A DNA stretch of 46,043 nucleotides from an uncultured Collinsella sp. (GCA_902479065.1 CABSNM010000014.1:1-46043); one strand, 5' to 3'; positions 1 through 7,602 are shown, counted from the stretch's first letter. Numbers and translations are program-made. The notes: generated by a model from the letters alone, not told the origin.

Positions 1-46
1 GTTGGGGCCAGGCCCGATTTTGCCTCTTGACAATGTCCTGCTCATA

Positions 47-559
47 TTAAAAGGAACGTCCCCAAGTGCCAAGGGTGTCCCCAACGACTAGTTGAATGGG
101 GTCGGGATTGGAGCTGGGGAGGGAGCGGATTTCTAGCTCTATGCCGAGTTCTTGCAGCTCTTTGAAGGCGGCGACGTCTGTGTCGTCTACGGCAACTGTG
201 GGCGTCGCGGGACGCTTGCCCTCCCCTGCTTGCATGTGACCGATACTGATCTTGGTAATGGGCACACCGCCCTTGACCAGCGCGAGCGCATCCGCGGGCG
301 ACGCCACCATGATGAGAATCCATTGGCGCGGCGTTGCGGTATGAATGATGTCGATGGCCCTTTGCACCGAGAAAAACCGTGTCCACACGCCCTCGGGCAC
401 CGCGACCCTCATAGGCGCCCACTTGCGCGAATCCGCCGCAATCTCGTCGTTAACGATCAGGACGAGGTTGGAACCAACCGCCTCATTCCACAGCTCAACG
501 TCTTGCCCGTAAATAAACCGATCATCGATGCGCGTGAGAAGAATCTTGGGTTGAATCAT
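47..559 (-). CDS. PTS mannose-family IIB-like protein with Tyr at the phosphorylation site
   Basis: This 170-aa protein is a clear paralogue of the IIB protein at 10558-11040; the two share long blocks such as ALVKGGVP/TLVKGGVP and AAFKELQELG. Mannose-family IIB proteins accept phosphate from IIA on a His in the motif RIDxRLxHGQ. Here the motif reads RIDDRFIYGQD, so the position (residue 17) is Tyr. The protein is therefore unlikely to transfer phosphate and may be regulatory, or decaying. No IIA, IIC or IID sits beside it. The ATG at 559 is preferred over a GTG at 562 because a GGGG stretch lies about 8 nt upstream. The last ~12 residues (VGDTLGTWGRSF) are encoded by an intergenic palindromic repeat, so the C-terminus looks extended by repeat DNA. 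Confidence 0.85.
   Translation of the reverse strand: MIQPKILLTRIDDRFIYGQDVELWNEAVGSNLVLIVNDEIAADSRKWAPMRVAVPEGVWTRFFSVQRAIDIIHTATPRQWILIMVASPADALALVKGGVPITKISIGHMQAGEGKRPATPTVAVDDTDVAAFKELQELGIELEIRSLPSSNPDPIQLVVGDTLGTWGRSF
50..95. repeat. GTCCCC-type palindromic repeat fragment overlapping a gene 3' end
   Basis: The stretch carries two copies of a GTCCCCAA core (59-66 and 78-85). Its part GGAACGTCCCCAAGTGCC closely matches the right arm of the hairpin at 27405-27460. The ACGACTAGT part recurs at 28525-28533. It encodes the C-terminal tail of the IIB-like gene. Confidence 0.6.
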
Positions 560-648
560 CACTGCCCCATTCTGCTTGAGACCCGTAAGAGCAAGACATC
601 ACGTCTCCAATATTAGTGCATTTAAAGTGAGAAAAGCCGTCAGAACAC

Positions 649-677
649 TTGCGCGGATGTGCGATGTCCCGTATCAT
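649..677 (+). promoter_or_regulatory. Candidate promoter of tRNA-Thr
   Basis: TTGCGC (649-654) and TATCAT (672-677) are separated by 17 bp and end about 40 bp before the tRNA. The spacing is ideal and both boxes are near-consensus. This is prediction by eye only. Confidence 0.5.
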
Positions 678-716
678 AGACAGCCGTTGACGCCTCAGTT
701 GCGTCACCACATGGCC

Positions 717-792
717 GCCAGCGTAGCTCAGTTGGTAGAGCACCGCTCTCGTAAAGCGGGGGTCACCGGTTCGAGCCCGGTCGCTGGCTCCA
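717..792 (+). tRNA. tRNA-Thr (anticodon CGT)
   Basis: A full cloverleaf can be folded. The acceptor stem is GCCAGCG/CGCTGGC, the D arm contains GCTCAGTTGGTAGAGC, the anticodon stem CCGCT/AGCGG encloses the loop CTCGTAA, and the T arm is ACCGG-TTCGAGC-CCGGT. The loop gives anticodon CGT, which reads the threonine codon ACG. The 3' CCA is encoded. It stands alone with its own promoter and terminator. Confidence 0.96.
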
Positions 793-803
793 TTGCACAA
801 GAT

Positions 804-827
804 AGCCGCCTTCGGGCGGCTTTTTTT
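804..827 (+). terminator. Intrinsic terminator after tRNA-Thr
   Basis: AGCCGCC-TTCG-GGCGGCT forms a 7-bp stem with a UUCG tetraloop, followed by a run of seven T. Confidence 0.9.
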
Positions 828-1039
828 GTTACCGATTTCAGGCGCACATCCGCCGGAATTCGCCCACTCGGTGGACTTCGGATTTAATGCTTAGGGGGCG
901 GGGATTTACCAAAGTGAAATTTTAATGAAAAGAAACCCAGCTGCAACAATTGCCATGGTGAGGGCTCGAATTGGCCATATAGATTTAAAATAGCCACGAT
1001 ACCTTCTCTTTTGCTGGAACGATATATCTATACAAGGTT

Positions 1040-1609
1040 GTGAGCGGAAAACAAAAATACGTCGATTGCTATCCGACAAACGGGTCTGGAATTGCATTCA
1101 CCGGCATTTCGGGGCAGATTGATACACATGTACGAAAGGGAACCTATGTGGTGCGTTGGGTTGGAGCTGCTGCAGGCCCGATATGGATTGCGGTCTTGCG
1201 CCCCGATGTCCAAATAGGTTTCTCTCTAGACGGGAAGTTGCTCATGGACGTCATCTATGACGGAGATGACTGGGTCGATCATTATACTTGGCGCCTGGTC
1301 GGCTCGAACGACAATGGGGATGTGGTGTTTGATGGACTATGTCCAAAGCATCTCCATCCTTTTGTCTCGTCGTTAATTGAGAGTTCCGCTCGTGTTGCCC
1401 CCTACAGCTCGGCATCGCTTCATGATACGGACGTTTTGAAGACCATAAGGGAATCAATTGACGATGGCACGATGAGCGGCCCGCTGTTTTCTCGGCTTGT
1501 GGGGCTAGATGAGATTGGCTCGAAACGACTGCTTGCGGGCGAAAAGGTGGAACTCACTTATCGGTCGATGATTTCAATCCTGCGGCTAGCCGATGTTCTT
1601 CGCAAATAA
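1040..1609 (+). CDS. Hypothetical protein, uncertain start
   Basis: The frame encodes 189 aa from a GTG; no family was recognised. It is open back to a stop at 986-988 but holds no ATG and no clear ribosome-binding site there, so the true start is uncertain and the gene may be 5'-truncated. The interior looks like a globular protein, with a run of hydrophobic beta-type segments and Trp-rich patches (VVRWVGAAAG, HYTWRLVG). The C-terminal ~35 residues look helical. GC is lower than in neighbouring genes, which is compatible with acquisition. It lies between tRNA-Thr and the yhcH gene, a common place for acquired genes, but no integrase or attachment repeat was seen. Confidence 0.55.
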   Translation: MSGKQKYVDCYPTNGSGIAFTGISGQIDTHVRKGTYVVRWVGAAAGPIWIAVLRPDVQIGFSLDGKLLMDVIYDGDDWVDHYTWRLVGSNDNGDVVFDGLCPKHLHPFVSSLIESSARVAPYSSASLHDTDVLKTIRESIDDGTMSGPLFSRLVGLDEIGSKRLLAGEKVELTYRSMISILRLADVLRK

Positions 1610-1638
1610 ATGAGGCTTCCCTATTCAAAAACAGAAAA

Positions 1639-1681
1639 CCCCGCTAAACGTGATTCCCCTAGGGAAACACGTTTAGCGGGG
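1639..1681 (-). terminator. Long hairpin, likely terminator of the yhcH-type gene
   Basis: CCCCGCTAAACGTG pairs perfectly with CACGTTTAGCGGGG (14 bp), and the loop is itself self-complementary (TTCCC/GGGAA). On the minus strand the stem is followed by TTTTCTGTTTTT, which fits termination of the gene starting at 2217. Confidence 0.75.
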
Positions 1682-1687
1682 TCCTAG

Positions 1688-1711
1688 CGTGATTTCCCTA
1701 GGGGAATCACG
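1688..1711. repeat. Second palindrome matching the loop of the first hairpin
   Basis: CGTGATT and AATCACG flank TTCCCTAGGGG-like sequence. The whole 24-bp palindrome repeats the inner part of the hairpin at 1639-1681 (CGTGATTCCCCTAGGG), so the two can also pair with each other. Confidence 0.6.
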
Positions 1712-1743
1712 CCATCAGACGAATAGCTCTGCCAGGCAGTTCG

Positions 1744-2217
1744 CTACTCCTCCCAGTAAGCGTCTGCAAGCAGCTTAAAGCAGATCTTCTTGACCGGCTG
1801 CGCGCCATCGCCCGGGAACTCGAGCGTGGGCATATGAGGCTCGCCGGCAACGAACAGCGCAAACTTATCGTCGGCAAGATCGCCGGCGATCGAGGCGTCG
1901 GAATCGACCAGATCGTAGTCGTCCTTCTCGTCAAACTCCTGGACCAGCGTCAGGCTGCCCGTGGCGGCCTTAAAGGCCTCGCGACCCTCGACGTCGATCT
2001 GCAGGTCGTGATAGCGCTGATGCGTCTCGTAGTGGGCCTCGGCCTCCGGACGCGTCGTGGGAGCCATGACGTTCGCAAAGACCTTGTCGCCCAGAATCGG
2101 ATGGCTGCCGACCTCGAGCTGAGCCGGGTCGTTCTCCTCGAGCCAGTCGATCAGCACGTCGAGGCCCTTGAGCATTCCGCGGTACTCCTCGATATCGCCC
2201 AATGCACCGTAAATCAT
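1744..2217 (-). CDS. YhcH/YjgK/YiaL (EbgC-like) family protein
   Basis: The 157-aa product matches the YhcH/YjgK/YiaL family, whose cupin-like members include E. coli YhcH (reported to act on the anomers of N-acetylneuraminate) and EbgC. Family signs are the early GDIEEY block, the HYETHQRYHDLQ block around residues 63-74 holding the conserved His cluster, and the late PGDGAQPVKKICFK segment. Length is typical. It follows lacC and a nagA remnant on the same strand, with an AGGGG site 8 nt before the ATG, so it probably belongs to the amino-sugar transcript. A role as sugar mutarotase or anomerase accessory is inference. Confidence 0.88.
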   Translation of the reverse strand: MIYGALGDIEEYRGMLKGLDVLIDWLEENDPAQLEVGSHPILGDKVFANVMAPTTRPEAEAHYETHQRYHDLQIDVEGREAFKAATGSLTLVQEFDEKDDYDLVDSDASIAGDLADDKFALFVAGEPHMPTLEFPGDGAQPVKKICFKLLADAYWEE

Positions 2218-2249
2218 CTAAATCCCCTCTCGGATCGTTTCTTTGGCGG

Positions 2250-2381
2250 CTACTCGATAAACGCGTTACCGACGCTGTTGCCGCCCACATACGTCTCGAC
2301 CAGGGTAAGGTCGGGATTGAACACGACAACGTCGGCGTCGCGCCCCGACATAATGCTACTGCACTTGTCGTCGACATGAGC
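2250..2381 (-). pseudogene. Remnant of the 3' end of a second nagA
   Basis: Translating the minus strand from 2381 to the stop at 2250 gives 43 residues that align without gaps to the C-terminus of NagA at 5107-6276. About 33 of 43 positions are identical, for example KCSSIMSGRDADVVVF against KCGSIMPGRDADFVVF and TLVETYVGG in both. The reading frame and final stop are preserved, but nothing upstream of the 43 codons matches NagA and lacC ends 34 bp away. This is a deletion remnant of a paralogous deacetylase gene, not a functional gene. Confidence 0.85.
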
Positions 2382-2414
2382 TAGCAAGCGATGCCGGGAC
2401 CGACGCCCAAGCCC

Positions 2415-3350
2415 TTACAGCTCGGTCACGACAACGCCGTTGTAGACCTCGTCCCAACGGTCCATGACCAGATGGCCGGTCATAGGATCCATGGCGTTGA
2501 GCTTGCCGCAAGTGTTGGCGGTACGCAGCACCGTCTCGTCGTCTGCGCCAGCAGCGATGGCATGCGCGAAGCCTGCGATAGTGGAGTCACCAGAGCCCGT
2601 GGCGTTAACGGCAGGGATATCGGGCGTCTTTGCGCGGAACGCACGGCCATTGTGGAAGCCAACGGAGCCGGCAGCGCCCATGGACACGACGACCCAGGGG
2701 ATATCGGAGAAGCGGGCGTCAGAGGCGAGCGCGGCGCGGAGCTCATCCACATCGTCGGTGGTAAAGCTCGTACCCAGAAGGCCGTTGATCTCGGTCAGGT
2801 TAGGCTTGACCAGCTCGGGCTTAATTTCGGACTTAAGGGCGGCCTCGAGCGAAGCACCCGAGGTATCGAGCAGCACCTTGGCGCCGGCGTTCTCGGCAAT
2901 GCCCGTGATCTTGGCATAGTAGTCTGCCTCGACACCGCGGGGCAGCGAACCCGAAATGGTGACGACGTCGGCCCTGCCCGCAAGCTCGGTAAACTTGGCG
3001 GTAAAGGCATCGAGCTCCTCGGGGGCAATTGTCGGGCCACTCTCGAGCAGCTCGGTCTGGTTGCCGGCGTGGAGAATGTTGAGGCAAATTCGAGTCTCGC
3101 CCTTGATGGGCACAAAGTCGTTGTTAATACCGTTGGCGTCCATGAGCTCAGCCATGTAGGCGCCCATGTGGCCGCCGAGCAGACCGGTTGCCACAACGTC
3201 GTCGCCCAGCTGACCCAGCACACGGGCCACGTTGAGGCCCTTGCCGCCAGCGGTCTTTTCGGGCGTCACACGGTTAACATCGTCGATAATGAGCTCATCG
3301 AGCTGATAGCGCGTATCGACAGACGGGTTCATCGTAACGGTGAGGATCAT
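2415..3350 (-). CDS. lacC: Tagatose-6-phosphate kinase-like (PfkB/1-phosphofructokinase family)
   Basis: This 311-aa PfkB-family sugar-phosphate kinase has the N-terminal substrate motif TMNPSVDTRYQL, the TAGGKGLNVARVL block at residues ~33-45, SGSLPRG near 135, and the ATP/anion-hole motif NATGSGDSTIAGF near 250. The GSGDST form resembles LacC rather than FruK (GAGDSF), which supports phosphorylation of tagatose-6-phosphate to tagatose-1,6-bisphosphate. It is the second gene after the aldose-epimerase gene, about 60 bp downstream on the same strand. With AgaS and NagA it completes the upper GalNAc/galactosamine route. No aldolase gene is present in the window. 1-phosphofructokinase activity cannot be excluded. 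Confidence 0.85.
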   Translation of the reverse strand: MILTVTMNPSVDTRYQLDELIIDDVNRVTPEKTAGGKGLNVARVLGQLGDDVVATGLLGGHMGAYMAELMDANGINNDFVPIKGETRICLNILHAGNQTELLESGPTIAPEELDAFTAKFTELAGRADVVTISGSLPRGVEADYYAKITGIAENAGAKVLLDTSGASLEAALKSEIKPELVKPNLTEINGLLGTSFTTDDVDELRAALASDARFSDIPWVVVSMGAAGSVGFHNGRAFRAKTPDIPAVNATGSGDSTIAGFAHAIAAGADDETVLRTANTCGKLNAMDPMTGHLVMDRWDEVYNGVVVTEL

Positions 3351-3409
3351 TTTTAGCTCCTTATCTCGCAGGCTCCTTGTGCCTCGCGATACGAGTCGAC
3401 AAAACGGAA

Positions 3410-4291
3410 TTACAGAATCTCAATCGTGAACGAGCGAACGACGGTCTCCTTGGGCTTGGCGACAAGGCAGCCGCGCTTATGCTCAAGCACGTCGTCCTCA
3501 TCGGAGCAGGTCGAAAGGCCGCCCCAGGGCTCAACCGCCACAAAATCGCCCTCGGGCTTGCTCCACACAATGAGATATGGGAAGCCCTCAAAGCTCAGGC
3601 GGACGCCCTTGTCCTCGCCCTTTTTGGAAAGCGTGACCTGACGGCTCTCGAGCACGTCAAAGATGGTCTCCGCAAAATCGAAGAGCTCATGTGACAGAGG
3701 CAGCGTCTTTCCCACCATGGGGTTCTTGGAGCGATTGGTCACGTCAATCAAGCCAGTCGAGGGGACGGCAGTGCAAAGTTCAGAAGCCTCGTCCTTCTCA
3801 AAGCGCAGCTCGTAGTCCGTATAGGCCTCGCCCTCATCGAGCGGACACCTAAAGCCGGGATGACCGCCGATAAAGAACGGCATGTCCTCGGTTCCCTCGT
3901 TGGTCACCTCATAGGAGACGCGCACAGCATCCCCCTCAAGCGTATAACGAGCGACAAGCTTAAACGGGTACGGATAATCGCTCAGCAGCGCGGCGTTATC
4001 CTCCGAAGCCAGGCACATCGCCAGCTCGTTCTCGCTCTGGCTCAGCAGCTTCCACTCCTGTTTGCGCGCAAACCCATGGCGAGCGAGCTTTACATGATGC
4101 CCGGCAAACGTCATGGCGCTGTTGTCACGCAAGCCTCCGCAAATCGGGAAGCAAATCGGCGCCTGGCCGGACCACACGGCGGGATCGCCCTGCCACAAAT
4201 ACTCGCGACCGTCGGCCTCAATCGAGGTAAACGAGCCGCCGGCCGTGGACACCCTAATAGAAATCGAATCGTTGGAGAGAGCGTATTCCAT
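3410..4291 (-). CDS. Aldose 1-epimerase family protein (LacX-like)
   Basis: The 293-aa protein is a galactose-mutarotase-like beta-sandwich of the LacX subgroup. Family signs are the N-terminal GGSFTSIEADGREYLWQGD, the block CFPICGGLRDN near residue 47, a catalytic-type HGFAR near 72, GGHPGFRCPL near 142, and VEPWGGLSTC near 253. Such proteins interconvert sugar anomers or sugar phosphates. It heads the lacC-yhcH transcript, and AAGGAT lies 8 nt before the ATG. The start is divergent from the flavodoxin gene at 4447 across about 150 bp that must hold both promoters. The exact substrate is unknown. Confidence 0.88.
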   Translation of the reverse strand: MEYALSNDSISIRVSTAGGSFTSIEADGREYLWQGDPAVWSGQAPICFPICGGLRDNSAMTFAGHHVKLARHGFARKQEWKLLSQSENELAMCLASEDNAALLSDYPYPFKLVARYTLEGDAVRVSYEVTNEGTEDMPFFIGGHPGFRCPLDEGEAYTDYELRFEKDEASELCTAVPSTGLIDVTNRSKNPMVGKTLPLSHELFDFAETIFDVLESRQVTLSKKGEDKGVRLSFEGFPYLIVWSKPEGDFVAVEPWGGLSTCSDEDDVLEHKRGCLVAKPKETVVRSFTIEIL

Positions 4292-4446
4292 TGCCCATCC
4301 TTTCGAACAACTGCTTTTGCTCGCAAGTACCCGTCTCGGCCCTGACCAAAGGACAAACCCGCACGTTCATCGATGCGTCCGGTATCCCAGCCATGCAACG
4401 GGGTACCATACAGACATTGATGCAATTACAGCTGAAAGGCCTTCTT

Positions 4447-5031
4447 ATGCGAACCATCATCCTTTATGCCTCGCGCCATCACGGCAATACGAAAAAGCTC
4501 GTGGACGCCATCGTCGAGGCACATCCCGAAATCGATACCCTCGACGTCAAGGCGCTTGGCAAAAACGAGTACCCCAACCTGCACGAATATCATCTGATCG
4601 GTGTCGCCACGGGCATCTATTACTCCGAGATCGACAAGGACATGGCACGCGTGCTCACTAACGTGCTGCAGCCGCAGGACAAGGTGTTTGGCCTTATGAC
4701 CTACGGTGGCAAAAACAAGTGGTACGGCAAGGATATCGATGGCATCTGCCGCATGAGGCAGGCCATCTTTATGGGTGTCTACGGCTGCCCCGGCTTTGAT
4801 ACGTGGGGGCCGTTCAAACTCACCGGCGGTGTCCAAAAGGGACACCCGACCGCTGAGGAAATTAAGGGCGCCGTCGACTTCTTCGACAAGATCGAAGACG
4901 AGTATGGCGACATCATCGTCGAAGAGTACGCCAAGCGCGAGAAGCGCCTAGCATACGAGAAGGAGCATCCTGCAGGAGGCCTGGTGGCCGGCGTTAAGCG
5001 CACGGCAAAGAAGATCGCTAACAAGCTGTAA
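4447..5031 (+). CDS. Flavodoxin family protein
   Basis: The 194-aa protein begins MRTIILYASRHHGNTKKLVD, the flavodoxin FMN-phosphate loop (S/T-x-x-G-N-T-K type). A second loop, GVATGIYYSEI near residue 55, and GVYGCPGFDTWGPF near 115 would line the flavin. It is probably a cytoplasmic electron carrier or flavin-dependent reductase; its partner is not evident. The ATG at 4447 is chosen because AAAGG precedes it by 6-7 nt; the frame is open further upstream but has no better site. It is the only plus-strand gene between the lacX-lacC and agaS-nagA blocks. The C-terminus is Lys-rich (KRTAKKIANKL). Confidence 0.88.
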   Translation: MRTIILYASRHHGNTKKLVDAIVEAHPEIDTLDVKALGKNEYPNLHEYHLIGVATGIYYSEIDKDMARVLTNVLQPQDKVFGLMTYGGKNKWYGKDIDGICRMRQAIFMGVYGCPGFDTWGPFKLTGGVQKGHPTAEEIKGAVDFFDKIEDEYGDIIVEEYAKREKRLAYEKEHPAGGLVAGVKRTAKKIANKL

Positions 5032-5062
5032 CTGTTAAGGTGCTTTTGAGCGTTTAACCCAT

Positions 5063-5102
5063 ACGGCGGGTCCGAGCAGATTCGGGCCCGCCGTCTTTTT
5101 CT
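5063..5102. terminator. Terminator after the flavodoxin gene, facing nagA
   Basis: ACGGCGGG pairs with CCCGCCGT, extended inward by TCCGA/TCGGG, and is followed on the plus strand by CTTTTTCT. It lies between two convergent genes. Confidence 0.8.
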
Positions 5103-5106
5103 ATCG

Positions 5107-6276
5107 TTACTCGGTAAAGGCGTTGCCGACGCTCTGGCCGCCAACATACGTCTCGACGAGGGTGAGCTCATGGTCGAACACGACAAAGTCGGCGTCGCGA
5201 CCCGGCATGATGCTGCCGCACTTATCCTCGATGTGCGCGGAGCGTGCCGGCACCTCGGTTGCCATGCGAATGGCGATATCGGCGCTGGCGATGCCCCAGT
5301 CGACGATGTTCTTGACGCCCTGGGCAAGCGTGAGCACCGAGCCGGCAATGCTCTTGCCGTCGGCGAGCCAGCACAGGTTGTCCTTCATGATGACGTCCAT
5401 GCCACCACTGGTGTAGCTGCCCTCAGGCATGCCGCCGCAACCCAGGCAGTCGGTGATGAGCACCGTGTGCTGCCAGCCCTTTGCCTGCAGCAGCGCCTTG
5501 ATGGCGGCAGGGTTTACGTGCTTGCCGTCACAGATGATCTCGGCGTAGGTCTCGGGCGTGGACATGGCAGCGCCCACGACACCGGGCTCACGGTGATGCA
5601 GCCCGCGCTGACCGTTATAGGTATGCGTAAAGCAGCTGGCACCGGCGTTGATGGCGGCGATGCACTCATCGTAGGTGGCGTCGGAGTGACCGATGCTGGT
5701 CACCACACCCTTGGCGTTCAGAGCAGCCGCATAAGCAGCGGCACCGTCGCGCTCGGCCGCCATGGCGCTCTTAACGATGCGACCACCCGCAGCCTCCTGC
5801 CACTGATCGAAGACCTCCTCAGAGGGATCGATAAGATAAGCGGGGTTCTGCGCGCCCACGTGCTTCATGGTAAAGAAGGGGCCCTCCAGGTAGATGCCCT
5901 GAATGCGGGCACCGCAGAAGTCGGGGCCGCGACCCTCGTCCGCCTGAGCGATGGCAGCGCAGGCGTCCTTGATCTGCTCGACGCCATCGGTGAACGTCGT
6001 GGGCAGCCAGCTGGTGGTACCGCGACGGGCGAGCTCGGTCGAGCTGATATCGATGCCCTCGGGATCGTTATCGGTAGTTGAGTGGTTGTAGAAGCCATGG
6101 ATGTGAGTATCGACCATACCCGGTGCGATCCACGATCCCGTGTAGTCCTTAATCTCGCAAGAGGGCTCGTCGGCCTGCCAGGCGCCAAAGACGCCATCCT
6201 CGACCATAAGATAGCCGCCCAGTTGCGGGCCTGCCGGCAAGAAGAACTTGTCAGCCTTAATTGCGTATGTGCTCAT
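5107..6276 (-). CDS. nagA: N-acetylglucosamine-6-phosphate (or N-acetylgalactosamine-6-phosphate) deacetylase
   Basis: This 389-aa amidohydrolase removes acetate from an N-acetyl-hexosamine-6-phosphate. Visible signs are the metal-binding GMVDTHIHGFYNH near residue 52, the EGPFF motif (Glu ligand) near 127, SIGHSDAT near 193, the THTYNGQRGLHHREPG block near 212, and the catalytic-Asp region HTVLITDCLGCGGMPEG near 270. The ATG at 6276 has AAGGAG 7 nt upstream; the frame is open about 66 nt further without a better site. It lies downstream of agaS on the same strand, behind a hairpin. In this GalNAc-type setting the physiological substrate may be GalNAc-6-P (AgaA function). A 43-codon relic of a second copy lies at 2250-2381. 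Confidence 0.94.
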   Translation of the reverse strand: MSTYAIKADKFFLPAGPQLGGYLMVEDGVFGAWQADEPSCEIKDYTGSWIAPGMVDTHIHGFYNHSTTDNDPEGIDISSTELARRGTTSWLPTTFTDGVEQIKDACAAIAQADEGRGPDFCGARIQGIYLEGPFFTMKHVGAQNPAYLIDPSEEVFDQWQEAAGGRIVKSAMAAERDGAAAYAAALNAKGVVTSIGHSDATYDECIAAINAGASCFTHTYNGQRGLHHREPGVVGAAMSTPETYAEIICDGKHVNPAAIKALLQAKGWQHTVLITDCLGCGGMPEGSYTSGGMDVIMKDNLCWLADGKSIAGSVLTLAQGVKNIVDWGIASADIAIRMATEVPARSAHIEDKCGSIMPGRDADFVVFDHELTLVETYVGGQSVGNAFTE

Positions 6277-6334
6277 ATGCACTCCTTGCTTCTTGAAGCA
6301 GTTGACCGTGGTGATACTTATACCCGGTCCATGT

Positions 6335-6378
6335 AAAAACAAAAAGCGCCCGCCCGCCGTTATGAGCGGAAGGGCGCC
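6335..6378 (-). terminator. Terminator after agaS
   Basis: GCGCCC (6346-6351) pairs with GGGCGC (6372-6377) with partial inner pairing. On the minus strand the stem runs into TTTTTGTTTTT. It may terminate or only attenuate readthrough into nagA. Confidence 0.7.
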
Positions 6379-6396
6379 CTTACAGGGATGACGCGA

Positions 6397-7563
6397 TTAA
6401 GCGGTGAAGGGGTGAATCGTCACGCCCTTAACCACGCGGTTGACCGTGCCGGTGGGGCTCGGCGTATCGGGCGTGTTGCCCACGCGCACGGAGTTGAGCA
6501 GGCTGATAGCCTGGGCAAACATCACGAACGGCAGAGCAAGGTAGCCCTCGGGAAGTGCCTCGTAACCCTTAAAGGTGAAGGACTCACCCTCATAGACGGT
6601 GGCACCTTCCTGCTGAACGGCGATGGTGTGCTGAGCGATCTCGTCGCCACCGATCTCGTTGAGGATGTCGATGTCGTACTGACGGGTGTAGGCGTCGTTG
6701 TTGACGAACACGAAGACGAGCGTCTTATCGTCGACGAAGGACTTAGGTCCGTGACGATAGCCCATGGAGGTGTCGTAGGAAGTAGCGACCAGACCGTGAG
6801 CGAGCTCGAGGATCTTGAGCTGGCTCTCCTGGGCAAGGCCACCGAAGGAGCCAGAACCCAAGTAGGTCACGCGGTTGAAGTCGCCAGCCAGGTAATCGGC
6901 GATCTCGGGCTCACGGGAGATGACCTCCTCGCCCATCTTGGCGATGGTCTCGACCCACTCGGCCTTCTGCTCGTCAGAGGCAGTGTCGAAAATAAGGGTG
7001 GAGAGCAGGGTCATGCAGGAATAAGAACCGGTCATAGCGAAGCCCTTGTCGTTGGCGCGCGGAATGAGCAGCGTCAGCGCATTGGGATCATCGGCAGACT
7101 CGACGGCGAGCTTGCCCTCGGGAGCGCAGGTGATGTTGAGGAACTTGACGTTGTGGACGAGCTCCTTGGCAACGGCAACGGCGGCAAGGCTCTCGGGGCT
7201 GTTGCCAGAGCGGGCAAAGGAAACCACGAGCGTGGGATCCTCGGCGCGCAGGAAGTCACGCGGGGCGCTCACGATGTCGGTCGTGGCGATGGGCTTAAAG
7301 TCGTAGAGATCAGTGTTGCCAGCGTGACGCAGGTACGGGGCACAGGTATCGCCAACGTAGTCGGACGTACCGGCACCGGTGAAGACAACGGACAGACGGC
7401 CCTCGCCCATAGCGCGAGCCTCGGCCAGGAAGGCCTCGATGACCTCCTTGTTCTCGCGATAGATGTTGAGCGTATCACGCCAAAGCTCGGGCTGCTGAGC
7501 AATCTCGGCCGTGGTGATCTGGGCGCCGAGCTCGGTGAGCTCCTCGACACTCTTCTCGAACAT
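6397..7563 (-). CDS. agaS: SIS-domain sugar isomerase/deaminase, AgaS type
   Basis: The 388-aa protein has two SIS domains like AgaS, which converts galactosamine-6-phosphate to tagatose-6-phosphate with release of ammonia. Motifs include VVFTGAGTSDYVGD near residue 58, VSFARSGNSPESLA near 113, YLGSGSFGGLAQES near 234, and GYRHGPKSFV near 266; the last is characteristic of the isomerase half of GlmS and AgaS. Length fits the AgaS family. It has its own promoter region with a -10 TATAAT and a CTGGT-n4-ACCAG operator, so it is likely controlled by the neighbouring GntR protein. nagA follows. Confidence 0.92.
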   Translation of the reverse strand: MFEKSVEELTELGAQITTAEIAQQPELWRDTLNIYRENKEVIEAFLAEARAMGEGRLSVVFTGAGTSDYVGDTCAPYLRHAGNTDLYDFKPIATTDIVSAPRDFLRAEDPTLVVSFARSGNSPESLAAVAVAKELVHNVKFLNITCAPEGKLAVESADDPNALTLLIPRANDKGFAMTGSYSCMTLLSTLIFDTASDEQKAEWVETIAKMGEEVISREPEIADYLAGDFNRVTYLGSGSFGGLAQESQLKILELAHGLVATSYDTSMGYRHGPKSFVDDKTLVFVFVNNDAYTRQYDIDILNEIGGDEIAQHTIAVQQEGATVYEGESFTFKGYEALPEGYLALPFVMFAQAISLLNSVRVGNTPDTPSPTGTVNRVVKGVTIHPFTA

Positions 7564-7602
7564 TTCTAATACCTCTCTCTAGAAGTAATCCTCTGACGTG
7601 CA

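Noticed and set aside
4291..4446. N-terminal extension of the flavodoxin (frame open to 4291)
   Set aside because: The extension lacks homology to flavodoxins and has no ribosome-binding site, while the ATG at 4447 begins directly with the FMN loop and has AAAGG upstream.
6388..7569. 393-codon open frame opposite agaS
   Set aside because: Antisense shadow; agaS has full SIS motifs, promoter and operator.
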